This document shows positions 14,725 through 21,813 of a DNA stretch of 64,000 bases, one piece after another. The notes under the pieces are model-generated. The model saw only the letters and a list, made by a program, of their open reading frames with translations. It was not told the origin of the DNA and made no database searches. Numbering within the stretch: the stretch's first letter is position 1; each line of letters opens with the position of its first letter. Location of the stretch: the NCBI RefSeq assembly GCF_943193015.1, contig NZ_CALPCM010000014.1:1-64000 (forward strand). Reading direction: 5' to 3'. Origin of the DNA: Hominisplanchenecus_A murintestinalis. GTDB lineage: Bacteria; Bacillota; Clostridia; Lachnospirales; Lachnospiraceae. A program made the position numbers and the translations under genes.

Positions 14725-14904
14725 ATGATAGGATTAAAAAGAGGAAGCGTAGAGCTTTCATCCCATCAGGAGGAATGGGATAAAAATGCTGAAAATGTAA
14801 TTTTGGAATTGAAGCAGCTTTTCGGAAATGCCGCTGTTGATATCCGGCATGTGGGAAGTACTGCGATTCATTCCAATGTATGGAGACAGCTTCAGGATAC
14901 ATAG
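14725..14904 (+). pseudogene. GrpB-family protein, N-terminal fragment
   Basis: The frame begins MIGLKRGSVELSSHQEEWDK and includes VDIRHVGSTAIHS, the opening of GrpB (UPF0157) nucleotidyltransferase-fold proteins, then ends after about 59 residues where homologues continue for some 110 more. The last codons no longer follow the family. It is a 3'-truncated remnant; a deletion fused it to the region before the next gene. Confidence 0.7.
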
Positions 14905-14944
14905 AGAAACAAAGAGATGTCAATAAATTTAAGGAGCACTGCTT

Positions 14945-15721
14945 ATGAAAAAGAAATTATTTTTAATTATAATCGGTATCGTATTGGTTGGAACTGTATG
15001 TATTTGGCTTTTGACAAAAAATAAGCCTGCAGGGCAAATGCTTGCGGATCGCTTAAACGAAGCAGTATCCCATTATACGGATATGAACATAAAAGATGAT
15101 AAGGCATATTCCCTGAAAGTTTCGGACGTACAAATGCTGGTGACGACATATGTGCCTGAATATACGGTTTTTGGAGTTTCTGCCGATGCGTATACTGTCC
15201 GGCCCTGCCAAATGGATGAGACATTAACAGTAGAAGAACAGGATCTGCCAATCTGTAATTTTGGCTATGCATTGCTTTACGATGAAAAAACAGACAAGTT
15301 TTATAATGTGAAATTTGAGGAAAAAGGGAGGCCAGCCATCCCGGATTTTATAAAGGCGAATGAATTAGACACATATAAACTTGAATTGCCAGACGCAGGG
15401 GCAGTGGAAAATATCTCTCTCAAAAGAAACTCTGACAGTCCAATTGTAATAAGCAGCAAAGATGATGTGGAAAACATTCTGAGCATTTTAGAAGAGACAG
15501 AACCCACTGCAGAGAGCGGCGGGATAGGTACTCCGGTTCGTGTGGAAAACATTATCAATGCAGATTTTATCAGTAAAGAAAATGTGATATGCAGACTATT
15601 TCTATATGAAGATGGGGGAAAATATTTTATTGAGCAGACGGACAACGGAGTATATACGATCTCAAAAGAGGATTATGATTTGATAGATAAATATATTCCC
15701 TATATAAATTACGAACCGTAA
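14945..15721 (+). CDS. Membrane-anchored DUF5301-like protein
   Basis: 258 residues with an uncleaved signal anchor (KKKLFLIIIGIVLVGTVCIW), then an extracytoplasmic region. The C-terminal third (SPIVISSKDDVENILSILEE, FLYEDGGKYFIEQTDNGVYT) looks like DUF5301, a small domain found on surface proteins and on BlaR1-type sensors in Lachnospiraceae. It starts behind AAGGAGCAC. It stands alone between remnants, so its partner genes may have been lost. Confidence 0.65.
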   Translation: MKKKLFLIIIGIVLVGTVCIWLLTKNKPAGQMLADRLNEAVSHYTDMNIKDDKAYSLKVSDVQMLVTTYVPEYTVFGVSADAYTVRPCQMDETLTVEEQDLPICNFGYALLYDEKTDKFYNVKFEEKGRPAIPDFIKANELDTYKLELPDAGAVENISLKRNSDSPIVISSKDDVENILSILEETEPTAESGGIGTPVRVENIINADFISKENVICRLFLYEDGGKYFIEQTDNGVYTISKEDYDLIDKYIPYINYEP

Positions 15722-15740
15722 ACAATGAAGGAGGGAAAAA

Positions 15741-16295
15741 ATGCGTCATATTTATATTCGTGGGATTATTGGTCTGATTTGGCTGGTTGCAGCCATTGTA
15801 ATGCCGTATTTTTTAAGAGAAATGGCCGGGATGTTCGTTGTCCTGGCAGGCTTTGCAGTTTTATCCCTGAATACGCCCATCTGTATCCTGCTGTCCTGCG
15901 ACCGTGACCTGGAGCAGGCAGTCCGTTTCCTGCCTGGACAGAAGCGACGCTTTTGCATCCCATACTGCCTATTTATCTTTTCCTGTAATATGGCGGCGGA
16001 CGTGATATTCCTCTGTAGCTGGCAGATACAAAACGGCGGTATCACTGTCCTGATGATTGCCGGGGCTGTTTTCTTTGCCCTGCAGAGTGCGGTGCTGTTG
16101 GAATGGTTTCACCCCATCCGTGGCTGGAAGATTGAAAGCGACCTGTGGCATCATCCCTGGGAGTATGTGGTTCCGGTGGTGATGCTGCTGCTTGCGGGAG
16201 CCGCCTGCGCCTGGTCAGTACTGTTGTATGTTCTATTGGTTTTGCTGGCTGTGGAGATTGCAATTTTGCTTTTTATACCCAAAGGGCACTCGTGA
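15741..16295 (+). CDS. Polytopic membrane protein, possible fusion
   Basis: 184 residues with about five membrane segments. The start (MRHIYIRGIIGLIWLVAAIV) resembles a family of ~60-residue Lachnospiraceae membrane proteins, while the rest (ILLSCDRDLEQAVRFLPGQK onwards) looks like the C-terminal half of a different membrane protein. A deletion fusing two genes would explain this, and neighbouring genes show similar fusions. It has a good AAGGAGGG site. No function can be given. Confidence 0.5.
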   Translation: MRHIYIRGIIGLIWLVAAIVMPYFLREMAGMFVVLAGFAVLSLNTPICILLSCDRDLEQAVRFLPGQKRRFCIPYCLFIFSCNMAADVIFLCSWQIQNGGITVLMIAGAVFFALQSAVLLEWFHPIRGWKIESDLWHHPWEYVVPVVMLLLAGAACAWSVLLYVLLVLLAVEIAILLFIPKGHS

Positions 16296-16365
16296 ATGCA
16301 GGCCCGTATGGGCGGACTCCGTCCGTCAAGGTATAGTGGGAGGCATCCGGAGTGATGGATAAAAA

Positions 16366-16600
16366 ATGAATGAAAAAAAGATATTATATGTAGAAGATGA
16401 TTTAAGCCTGATTGAAGGCCTGAAATACACGCTTGAGAAAAATGGTTTTCTGGTAGATAATGCCCGTACCGTAATGGAAGCATATCAATTCTTCCGGGCA
16501 GGCTAGTATGACCTTCTGCTGCTGGATATCACGCTGCCGGACGGGACAGGCTTTGATATCTGTAAGGAAGTAAGAAAGACCTCTGCTGTCCCGATCATAT
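16366..16600 (+). pseudogene. OmpR-type response regulator, nonsense codon and truncation
   Basis: The frame opens MNEKKILYVEDDLSLIEGLK, hits an in-frame TAG at 16504-16506 and continues YDLLLLDITLPDGTGFDIC and VRKTSAVPII, a typical receiver domain with the phospho-acceptor Asp in LLLDITLPDG. It then breaks off before the conserved Thr/Ser-Ala and Lys motifs and the DNA-binding domain, fused to a conjugative-element gene. No kinase gene remains. Confidence 0.8.
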
Positions 16601-17419
16601 GCGGAACGTGAGGGGAAACAGGGGTTAAAGCCTGTCCTGTCTGGAACAGATGAAAAGCAGGATAATTCCGACCTTATTGGCAAGGAGCTTATGATTGACA
16701 ACCGCCGCTATCTCATTGAAAGCGTCGGGAAAATCAGCGGCGACGTTTCCATGCGTGACGTCACATTTCAGAACAACGTAGGCTTCCCGATAAACCGTGT
16801 GGAGAAAGTCGGCTATGTCCGCAGGCTCTTGGAGCAGGCAGAAAAAGAACCACAGCCCGAAGAAAAATCAGAATCCCCCGCAGAGCCGACCACGGAAACC
16901 GTGGCGGAGTACCCTGCCGTGGAGAACGGGCTTCCCTATGACATTGTAGTGGAGAAGATACGCTTTGACGAGCCAGAGCATGGGAAACCGAGGGAAACAT
17001 CCGTTACGGCGAAACCGTCCGCCCCTGCCCTCTCCGCTGAACGCCGCAACTACCGCATTGCCAACGATGCGTTAGGCGTTGGCGGTGCAAAAGAGAAGTT
17101 CCGAAACAATATGGCAGCAATCCGTCTTCTCCACGACCTTCAGATAGAAAACCGCCTTGCCACGCCCGAAGAACAGGAAACCCTTGCAAAGTATGTGGGG
17201 TGGGGCGGTCTGTCTATGGCGTTTGATGAAAAAAATGCGGCATGGGCAAACGAATACAAGGAGCTGAAAGCGGAACTTTCCGACGAGGAATACCGTGCCG
17301 CTATGGAATCCACGCTGACCGCTTTTTATACGCCGCCCATCGTTATCAAGGTAATGTATGAAGCACTTGACCGTCTGGGATTCTCGCAGGGGAACATCTT
17401 GGATGAGGCAGTTGCGTGA
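16598..17419 (+). pseudogene. Internal fragment of conjugative-element helicase/methylase
   Basis: About 270 codons of one open frame without a native start or end. The first part (DNRRYLIESVGKISGDVSMR, FPINRVEKVGYVRRLLEQ) and the later part (NYRIANDALGVGGAKEKFRN, LAKYVGWGGLSMAFDEKNAA, FYTPPIVIKVMYEALDRLGF) match the very large SNF2/N6-methylase proteins carried by Firmicute integrative conjugative elements. The frame stops just where the methylase motif ILEPSCGxGNF should follow (here NILDEAVA and stop). Both ends are deletion junctions, the left one to a response regulator. It marks an integrated element that has been almost entirely lost. Confidence 0.8.
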
Positions 17420-17480
17420 TTGATACAATTTAACGGGGTGAGTACGGAGAAAATCCGCAGAAATAAAGGTATTTTAGCTG

Positions 17481-17503
17481 AGACTGCCAATTGCAGTCTT
17501 TTT
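17481..17503 (+). terminator. Terminator hairpin
   Basis: AGACTGC and GCAGTCT form a perfect 7-bp stem with a CAATT loop followed by TTTT. The gene it once served is not recognisable. Confidence 0.75.
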
Positions 17504-17585
17504 ACGTTACTCAAAAAATTTGTTATAATAGGGTGGAGAGTAGATGAATAGAATTGAAATCGCATACCTTTTTAACGATGAATAA
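17501..17585 (+). other. Promoter with 13-codon stub reading frame
   Basis: TTTACG (17501-17506) and TATAAT (17524-17529) are 17 bases apart; GGGTGGAGAG and an ATG at 17544 follow. The frame stops after MNRIEIAYLFNDE. It looks like the start of a gene whose body was deleted, possibly the methylase partner of the nearby Vsr gene. The rest of 17586-17880 holds nothing I can name. Confidence 0.5.
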
Positions 17586-17880
17586 ATGGAATTGTTATAT
17601 AGTATATAATTGTTAATGAGTACGAGACCCAGAGGCAAATCGGAATGCTTTGTCGGTGGAGCGGCTCAATCTAAATAAACACATATCTATTTGTAATGTG
17701 TAGAGGATAATTTATTGTGAGTGTCGTATCTGGAAAATCTACCAGAATAAGAAAACTTGTGTAATCAAGGGTATTGTACTATTTTTTTGATAGAAAATGT
17801 GATAATGTATTTAAAACAGACATGTTAAATATATTGCTATGAATGATGAAATGAAGAACAGGAAATATGGTGGTAACATG

Positions 17881-18321
17881 GATGTCTTGACAAAAGAACA
17901 ACGACGTAAAAATATGCAGAATATCAAATCAAAGGACACTTCAATTGAACTGGCATTAAGGAAAGCTTTATGGCGCGAAGGATACAGATATATGGGAAAT
18001 TATAAAAAACTTCCTGGTAAGCCGGATATTGCGCTGGTGCGGTACAAAATAGCAGTATTTTGTGACAGCGAATTTTTTCATGGTAAGGACTGGGATGCTT
18101 TAAAAACTCGGTTAAGCCATTCTGATAAAGGAGAATATTGGATAAAGAAAATTGAGAGAAATATGGCTAGGGATGACAAAGTGGAAAAAGAGCTTCAGTA
18201 TCTTGGATGGAAAGTTATACGTTTTAGGGGAAAGGATATCAAGAAAAATCCAGAGGAGTGTGTTAAGGTAATACAAGAAGCTATTTTTGATGAAATGATT
18301 GAAGAGAGTGAATTGTCATAA
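17881..18321 (+). CDS. vsr: Very short patch repair endonuclease Vsr
   Basis: A 146-residue protein opening MDVLTKEQRRKNMQNIKSKD, the standard Vsr start, with KKLPGKPDIALVRYKIAVFC (catalytic Asp in PDI) and FFHGKDWDALKTR. Vsr nicks the strand beside T:G mismatches that arise when 5-methylcytosine deaminates, and normally accompanies a Dcm-type methyltransferase. The usual FVDGCFWH stretch reads FCDSEFFH here, still with the His. I chose the ATG at 17881 behind GGTGG; an ATG at 17839 is also possible. No methyltransferase gene is near, so it is an orphan, perhaps left from a restriction-modification locus. Confidence 0.85.
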   Translation, partial: DVLTKEQRRKNMQNIKSKDTSIELALRKALWREGYRYMGNYKKLPGKPDIALVRYKIAVFCDSEFFHGKDWDALKTRLSHSDKGEYWIKKIERNMARDDKVEKELQYLGWKVIRFRGKDIKKNPEECVKVIQEAIFDEMIEESELS

Positions 18322-18595
18322 TGCAAAAAGTCTTGTATAGTTCGTTTCAACGCCCCCTATTTCGCGTTAACAGTGTAAGTGGTTCAGTTGAAACGGTGTA
18401 AGCTTGTCATTCCAAACTTTATAAACTGTTATTTCGCAATTTCCATCTAAAGGGAAATTAGAGAAGTGGTGGATTGAAACTTGCAAGCCTGCACCTCATA
18501 ATCAAGGTGCAGGCTCCTTGTTGTTAGGGCATGGCCCTGTTCTCCATTGAGGAGTTTTTCGTTGATCCGAAAAACGGAACTTTGGAGAACAAATA
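18322..18595. other. Intergenic stretch with hairpins
   Basis: CGTTTCAAC and GTTGAAACG are 9-bp inverted repeats about 35 bases apart (about 18344-18395). GCCTGCACCT/AGGTGCAGGC (about 18487-18514) is a strong 10-bp hairpin of terminator type, and GTTCTCCA/TGGAGAAC arms flank the bases just before the IS200 element. Confidence 0.5.
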
Positions 18596-19308
18596 AACCA
18601 CCTGTTCTGCGGGTGGTTGGAATAGCTTTAGCGTTGTGTAAAAAACCTCCCTTGATATAATAAAAACAGGTTCGCCAACCGTTTTATCAAACAAAGGAGG
18701 AAGTCCAAATGGACAATAATAGTTTATCACACACAACGTGGAATTGTAAGTACCATATCGTTTTTGCACCGAAATATAGAAGGAAAATAATATATGGAGA
18801 ACTAAAACAGGACATAGCAAATACTTTAAGCATGTTATGCAAGCGCAAAGAAGTGCATATAGTCGAGGCAGAAATCTGTCCAGATCACGTCCATATGCTG
18901 GTAGAAATACCGCCGAAGATGAGTGTATCAGATTTTGTGGGGTACTTAAAGGGAAAAAGTACCCTGATGATATTTGAGAGACATGCGAACCTCAAATATA
19001 AGTATGGCAATAGACACTTTTGGTGCAGAGGATACTACGTGGATACGGTAGGAAAAAATGCAAAAAAGATAGAAGAGTATATCAGGAATCAACTTAAGGA
19101 AGATTTGGAATATGACCAGATGTCATTGAAAGAGTATATCGACCCGTTTACGGGTGAGCCGGTAAACAAAAGCAAGAAAAAATAAGCCCAAGGGGCTAAG
19201 CAGGTAACTGACGTTGCGGCTGGCGAACTTTTCGGTGAGTCTTTAGACTCCAGCGCCGGAAACGAGCCCTTATAGGGCGAAAAACAAACCACTGGCTTAG
19301 CCGGTGGT
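18596..19308 (+). mobile_element. IS200-type element (IS200/IS605 family)
   Basis: The transposase gene is bracketed by subterminal hairpins typical of this family: AACCACC/GGGTGGTT at 18596-18618 and ACCAC/GTGGT with a long imperfect stem at 19288-19308. There are no terminal inverted repeats or target duplications, as expected for single-strand transposition. Only a Y1 transposase is carried; no tnpB. Exact ends lie a few bases outside the hairpins. It separates the Vsr region from an FtsX fragment. Confidence 0.85.
18709..19185 (+). CDS. tnpA: Y1 (HUH) transposase TnpA of IS200
   Basis: The 158-residue protein is full length for IS200 TnpA. It opens with SHTTWNCKYHIVFAPKYRRK, carries the metal-binding HUH motif in CPDHVHMLVEIPPK and the catalytic Tyr in KIEEYIRNQ. 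The enzyme excises and inserts the element as single-stranded DNA, coupled to replication forks. The ATG follows AAAGGAGGAAG. Frame and motifs are intact, so it is probably active. Confidence 0.95.
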   Translation: MDNNSLSHTTWNCKYHIVFAPKYRRKIIYGELKQDIANTLSMLCKRKEVHIVEAEICPDHVHMLVEIPPKMSVSDFVGYLKGKSTLMIFERHANLKYKYGNRHFWCRGYYVDTVGKNAKKIEEYIRNQLKEDLEYDQMSLKEYIDPFTGEPVNKSKKK

Positions 19309-19323
19309 ACTGATTAGCTATTT

Positions 19324-19629
19324 TGCAAAAACATCATAATGCGCTCCATTGGGATGGGAGCCGGGCAGCTCTACAAGATGATTGCAGCAGAGGCGGCCAC
19401 CTATGCAGTATTAGGATGTGTCACCGGATGTGTACTGGGGTTGCCGTTGAATAAGATGATGTTCCAGTTCCTGATTGCAGATAAATGGGGAACGACCTGG
19501 CAGCTTCCGGTTGTCCCTCTGCTTCTGATCGTCATGTTATGTTTCGGCTCTGCGGCGTTGGCAATCCAGCGGCCAATTAAAAGAATCGGGCAACTGTCTA
19601 TTGTGGATACAATAAAGGTACAGCAGTAA
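19324..19629 (+). pseudogene. FtsX-like ABC permease, C-terminal fragment
   Basis: About 100 codons beginning in mid-gene: MRSIGMGAGQLYKMIAAEA corresponds to the cytoplasmic loop before the third membrane segment of MacB/FtsX-type permeases; two membrane segments and the usual SIVDTIKVQ-type end follow. The upstream part is missing and the break lies just beyond the IS200 right end, so insertion or a later deletion removed it. No ATPase gene is present. Confidence 0.75.
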
Positions 19630-19631
19630 AC

Positions 19632-19829
19632 ACATATGCCGGATGCGTAATGGATTTCAAAAGTGATTTTGCCGTCCGCAGGTACGTTGAAATGGAAGTC
19701 GAGGAGTTCAACTTCTTTGATACTGTCTGGCAGTTCAATGTTCTTGTACCGTTTTACTTCCTTGCCCTCTGCCATGAGGCATACCGGAACCGCGTCCCTC
19801 AATTTTGCTGTGATTCTACCTGTTTTCAT
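19632..19829 (-). pseudogene. Small mobile-element protein, 3'-truncated
   Basis: The minus strand from the ATG at 19829 (AAAGGCGGA upstream) reads MKTGRITAKLRDAVPVCLMA followed by KRYKNIELPDSIKEVELLDF and HFNVPADGKITFEIHY. It resembles a small protein found in Firmicute conjugative elements, but the frame then runs into the reverse of the FtsX fragment, so its C-terminal part is lost. Function unknown. Confidence 0.5.
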
Positions 19830-20059
19830 AATGTTGTCCGCCTTTCTCATTTTGATATTTTTTTGTATTGGCTGCTTGCCTTGTGAGTGACAGCTTACGC
19901 ATTTTTGGTGTGAAAGCAAGCCTTTTTTCAAAGAAATATCCGGGTTGGGAGAAATTTATGGGGAAGCTCCGAAACAATACTGTTTTGTGCTGGAAACTTT
20001 GGGCTGGTTATATTTGGAACGATTACTATATGGAAATAGAGATTGAAACGTGGAAGATT

Positions 20060-20100
20060 CCTCCATACCAGGTAAGTGAAATGGTTACCTGGTATGGAGG
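20060..20100. terminator. Perfect 16-bp hairpin
   Basis: CCTCCATACCAGGTAA and TTACCTGGTATGGAGG form a perfect stem with a 9-base loop, followed by GATTTTTAG. It may be a bidirectional terminator, although no gene ends right here. Confidence 0.65.
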
Positions 20101-20147
20101 GATTTTTAGAATAACTATAAAGCAGATGTCCGCTGGGGGCTGTTTAT

Positions 20148-20394
20148 AAAGAAATCCAGGATTTGCACCTGGCAGACAAGAAAGGAGAGCAATTATGAAG
20201 AATAAAGAATTTGAAAGATGGGTACAGGCAGCAGGCATAAGGGCAGTTAAGACCGTGGCTCAGGCGGCGGTTGCAGGAATTGGGACGGCGGCCATGGGGC
20301 AGGTCGACTGGGTATATGTGGTATCTGCTTCTATACTGGCGGCGTAGTGTCGATGCTTACATCAGTGGCAGGGTTGTCGGAGCTGAAGGAGTAG
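20148..20394 (+). pseudogene. Second lysis module: gene tail and frameshifted r1t holin
   Basis: The first bases repeat the last ~15 codons of the small membrane protein at 196-504 (YKEIQDLHLA...KKGEQL). The holin copy follows from the ATG at 20195, nearly identical to the one at 501-704, but a single-base deletion after SASILA turns the frame into a TAG at about codon 51; the rest of the holin (SMLTSVAG...) continues in another frame to 20394. One alanine codon is also missing. This holin cannot be made full length. Confidence 0.85.
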
Positions 20395-20477
20395 CAATAT
20401 AAAAGAGTGGCAGAAAATGACAAAATATGATATGCTGTAGAAGCTGTTGAACCTCCAGCAGAAGGGAGGTGAACCCC

Positions 20478-20564
20478 ATGGAAGAAATTTTCGTCACACT
20501 CCTTGTCTCCACTGTAGCAAATGTAGTTAGCTACTACATATGCAAATGGCTGAGTAGAGACTGA
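20478..20564 (+). CDS. 28-residue hydrophobic peptide (type I toxin-like)
   Basis: The peptide has an acidic start (MEEIFVTLLVSTVANVVSYY) and a short ICKWLSRD end, one membrane helix in all. GGGAGGTGA lies at perfect distance before the ATG, and a very strong 13-bp hairpin follows 45 bases later. Clostridial genomes and prophages carry many such tiny peptides with Trp-rich or charged ends; some act as type I toxins held down by antisense RNA. An antisense RNA was not identified. It sits between the dead holin and the second endolysin. Confidence 0.65.
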   Translation: MEEIFVTLLVSTVANVVSYYICKWLSRD

Positions 20565-20609
20565 CCGACAGCGGCAGCCTAAACGGAGTGGCTCACCGTA
20601 ACGAGCAAG

Positions 20610-20644
20610 ACCCCCCTCAGAGCTGGCACTCTGAGGGGGGTCGT
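20610..20644. terminator. 13-bp terminator hairpin after tiny peptide
   Basis: ACCCCCCTCAGAG and CTCTGAGGGGGGT form a perfect 13-bp stem with a 6-base loop. The T-run after it is short. Confidence 0.8.
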
Positions 20645-20726
20645 TTACCCTATGGAATTTCGTCACATTCCTTAGCTGCCACTATCATAACTGACTCTTG
20701 TAGAAATGTCAAGAATTAAAACAGTT

Positions 20727-20752
20727 ACCGCTCAGAAATGGGCGGTGTTTTT
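20727..20752 (+). terminator. Hairpin directly before second endolysin
   Basis: ACCGC and GCGGT pair around CTCAGAAATGG-like loop bases, followed by TTTTT. It corresponds to the hairpin before the first endolysin. Confidence 0.6.
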
Positions 20753-20785
20753 ATGCTGAAAAATGCAGCAGGAAAGGAGAACCAT

Positions 20786-21610
20786 ATGACACATAAAATC
20801 ATTAACGCTATTAGTTCCAGGAACGTCCCATGCTGGGGCAACCAGAAAAAATATATTGCCGTCCATTACCTGGGGGTAGTGGGACAGGCCCATGACCTGG
20901 CATCGGACGGATGCGGGGCGCACTTCTACATTTACTGGGACGGGACTATTTACCAGCGGTGCAGCCTGGATGCCGTGCCTTGGGCGGTAGGTACTGCAGG
21001 ATATTACACTCAGAAGCACCTGGAAGCCCGGAACAGCAATACTATAAGTATAGAAATGTGCTGCAAGTGCGACAGGAATGTAGCCAGCGCGGAAGATAAG
21101 AGATGGTACTTTACGAAAGAGACACAGGAGGCGTGTGCGTGGCCGGTGGCGAAGCTCCGCCATGAACAGGGCATCCCATCCACAAATGTACTGCGCCATT
21201 ACGATATCGTAAATAAGACCTGTCTGGCTCCATATGTGCATAACAATGGGTATAAGACAATCTGGACGTGGACAACGTTTAAACAGAGGGCAGAAGAGTA
21301 CTTTAGCGCAGAACAGAAACGGGAGCTGAAACCCGGCATGAAAGTAAAACTGACACAGGACATTGCCCTCCGGGACAGCGTTTCCACCAAGCCCCAGCAG
21401 GCGGGATACGTGAAGTATACGCAGCTTTCCGCATCGGCAAAGAAGAAGTGCCGCCGCCTGTCCGGGAATAAAGCTAAGTTGAAAAAAGGCGGCGTGGTGG
21501 AGATTAAGAAAGCTGTTACTGCTTGGGATGGTAGTATATGGGTGCAGATTAAAAGCGGCTGGCTGCCTGCCGTGGTAAAAGGAAAATACCGGGTAAAGGC
21601 TGTTTTATAA
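20786..21610 (+). CDS. N-acetylmuramoyl-L-alanine amidase endolysin
   Basis: A 274-residue protein. Residues ~1-165 are an Amidase_2 domain: KYIAVHYLGVVGQAHDLASD (first zinc His), GCGAHFYIYWDGTIYQR, SIEMCCK and RHYDIVNKTCLAP (second His and Cys zinc ligands). It cleaves the bond between muramic acid and the stem peptide. Residues ~185-274 are the same lysine-rich SH3-like domain as in the first endolysin (KPGMKVKLTQDIALRDSVST). The ATG at 20786 follows GGAAAGGAGA; upstream in-frame starts lack a site. The frame is intact although its holin is broken. Confidence 0.92.
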   Translation: MTHKIINAISSRNVPCWGNQKKYIAVHYLGVVGQAHDLASDGCGAHFYIYWDGTIYQRCSLDAVPWAVGTAGYYTQKHLEARNSNTISIEMCCKCDRNVASAEDKRWYFTKETQEACAWPVAKLRHEQGIPSTNVLRHYDIVNKTCLAPYVHNNGYKTIWTWTTFKQRAEEYFSAEQKRELKPGMKVKLTQDIALRDSVSTKPQQAGYVKYTQLSASAKKKCRRLSGNKAKLKKGGVVEIKKAVTAWDGSIWVQIKSGWLPAVVKGKYRVKAVL

Positions 21611-21710
21611 CTTCGGACAGGTCATAAAACAGCCTGATAAATGTGAGTGGTTAGCAGCCAAAACCCCTGGAAACTCGCATAGAATCGTTGATTTGCTTAT
21701 GATTCACTTA
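21598..21710. repeat. Module-end repeat, copy 2 (covarying hairpin)
   Basis: GGCTGTTTTAT pairs with ATAAAACAGCC (21598-21634); the endolysin stop codon lies in the loop side of the first arm. Sequence after it resembles 5451-5527 with several changes and ends near ACTTAAG. Confidence 0.65.
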
Positions 21711-21813
21711 AGTTTTCATCTTTGAGTAGATATCGCGTGTTGAGTATGCTATAATCGAGAAGTAGTTTGTGTCTGTACAGCAACTATAAAGTAGTTTAGG
21801 AGGGGATAAGAAC

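Noticed and set aside
18461..18480. GTGGATTGAAAC, resembling the end of a type I CRISPR repeat
   Set aside because: Only one copy exists; no second repeat, spacer pattern or cas gene is in the window.
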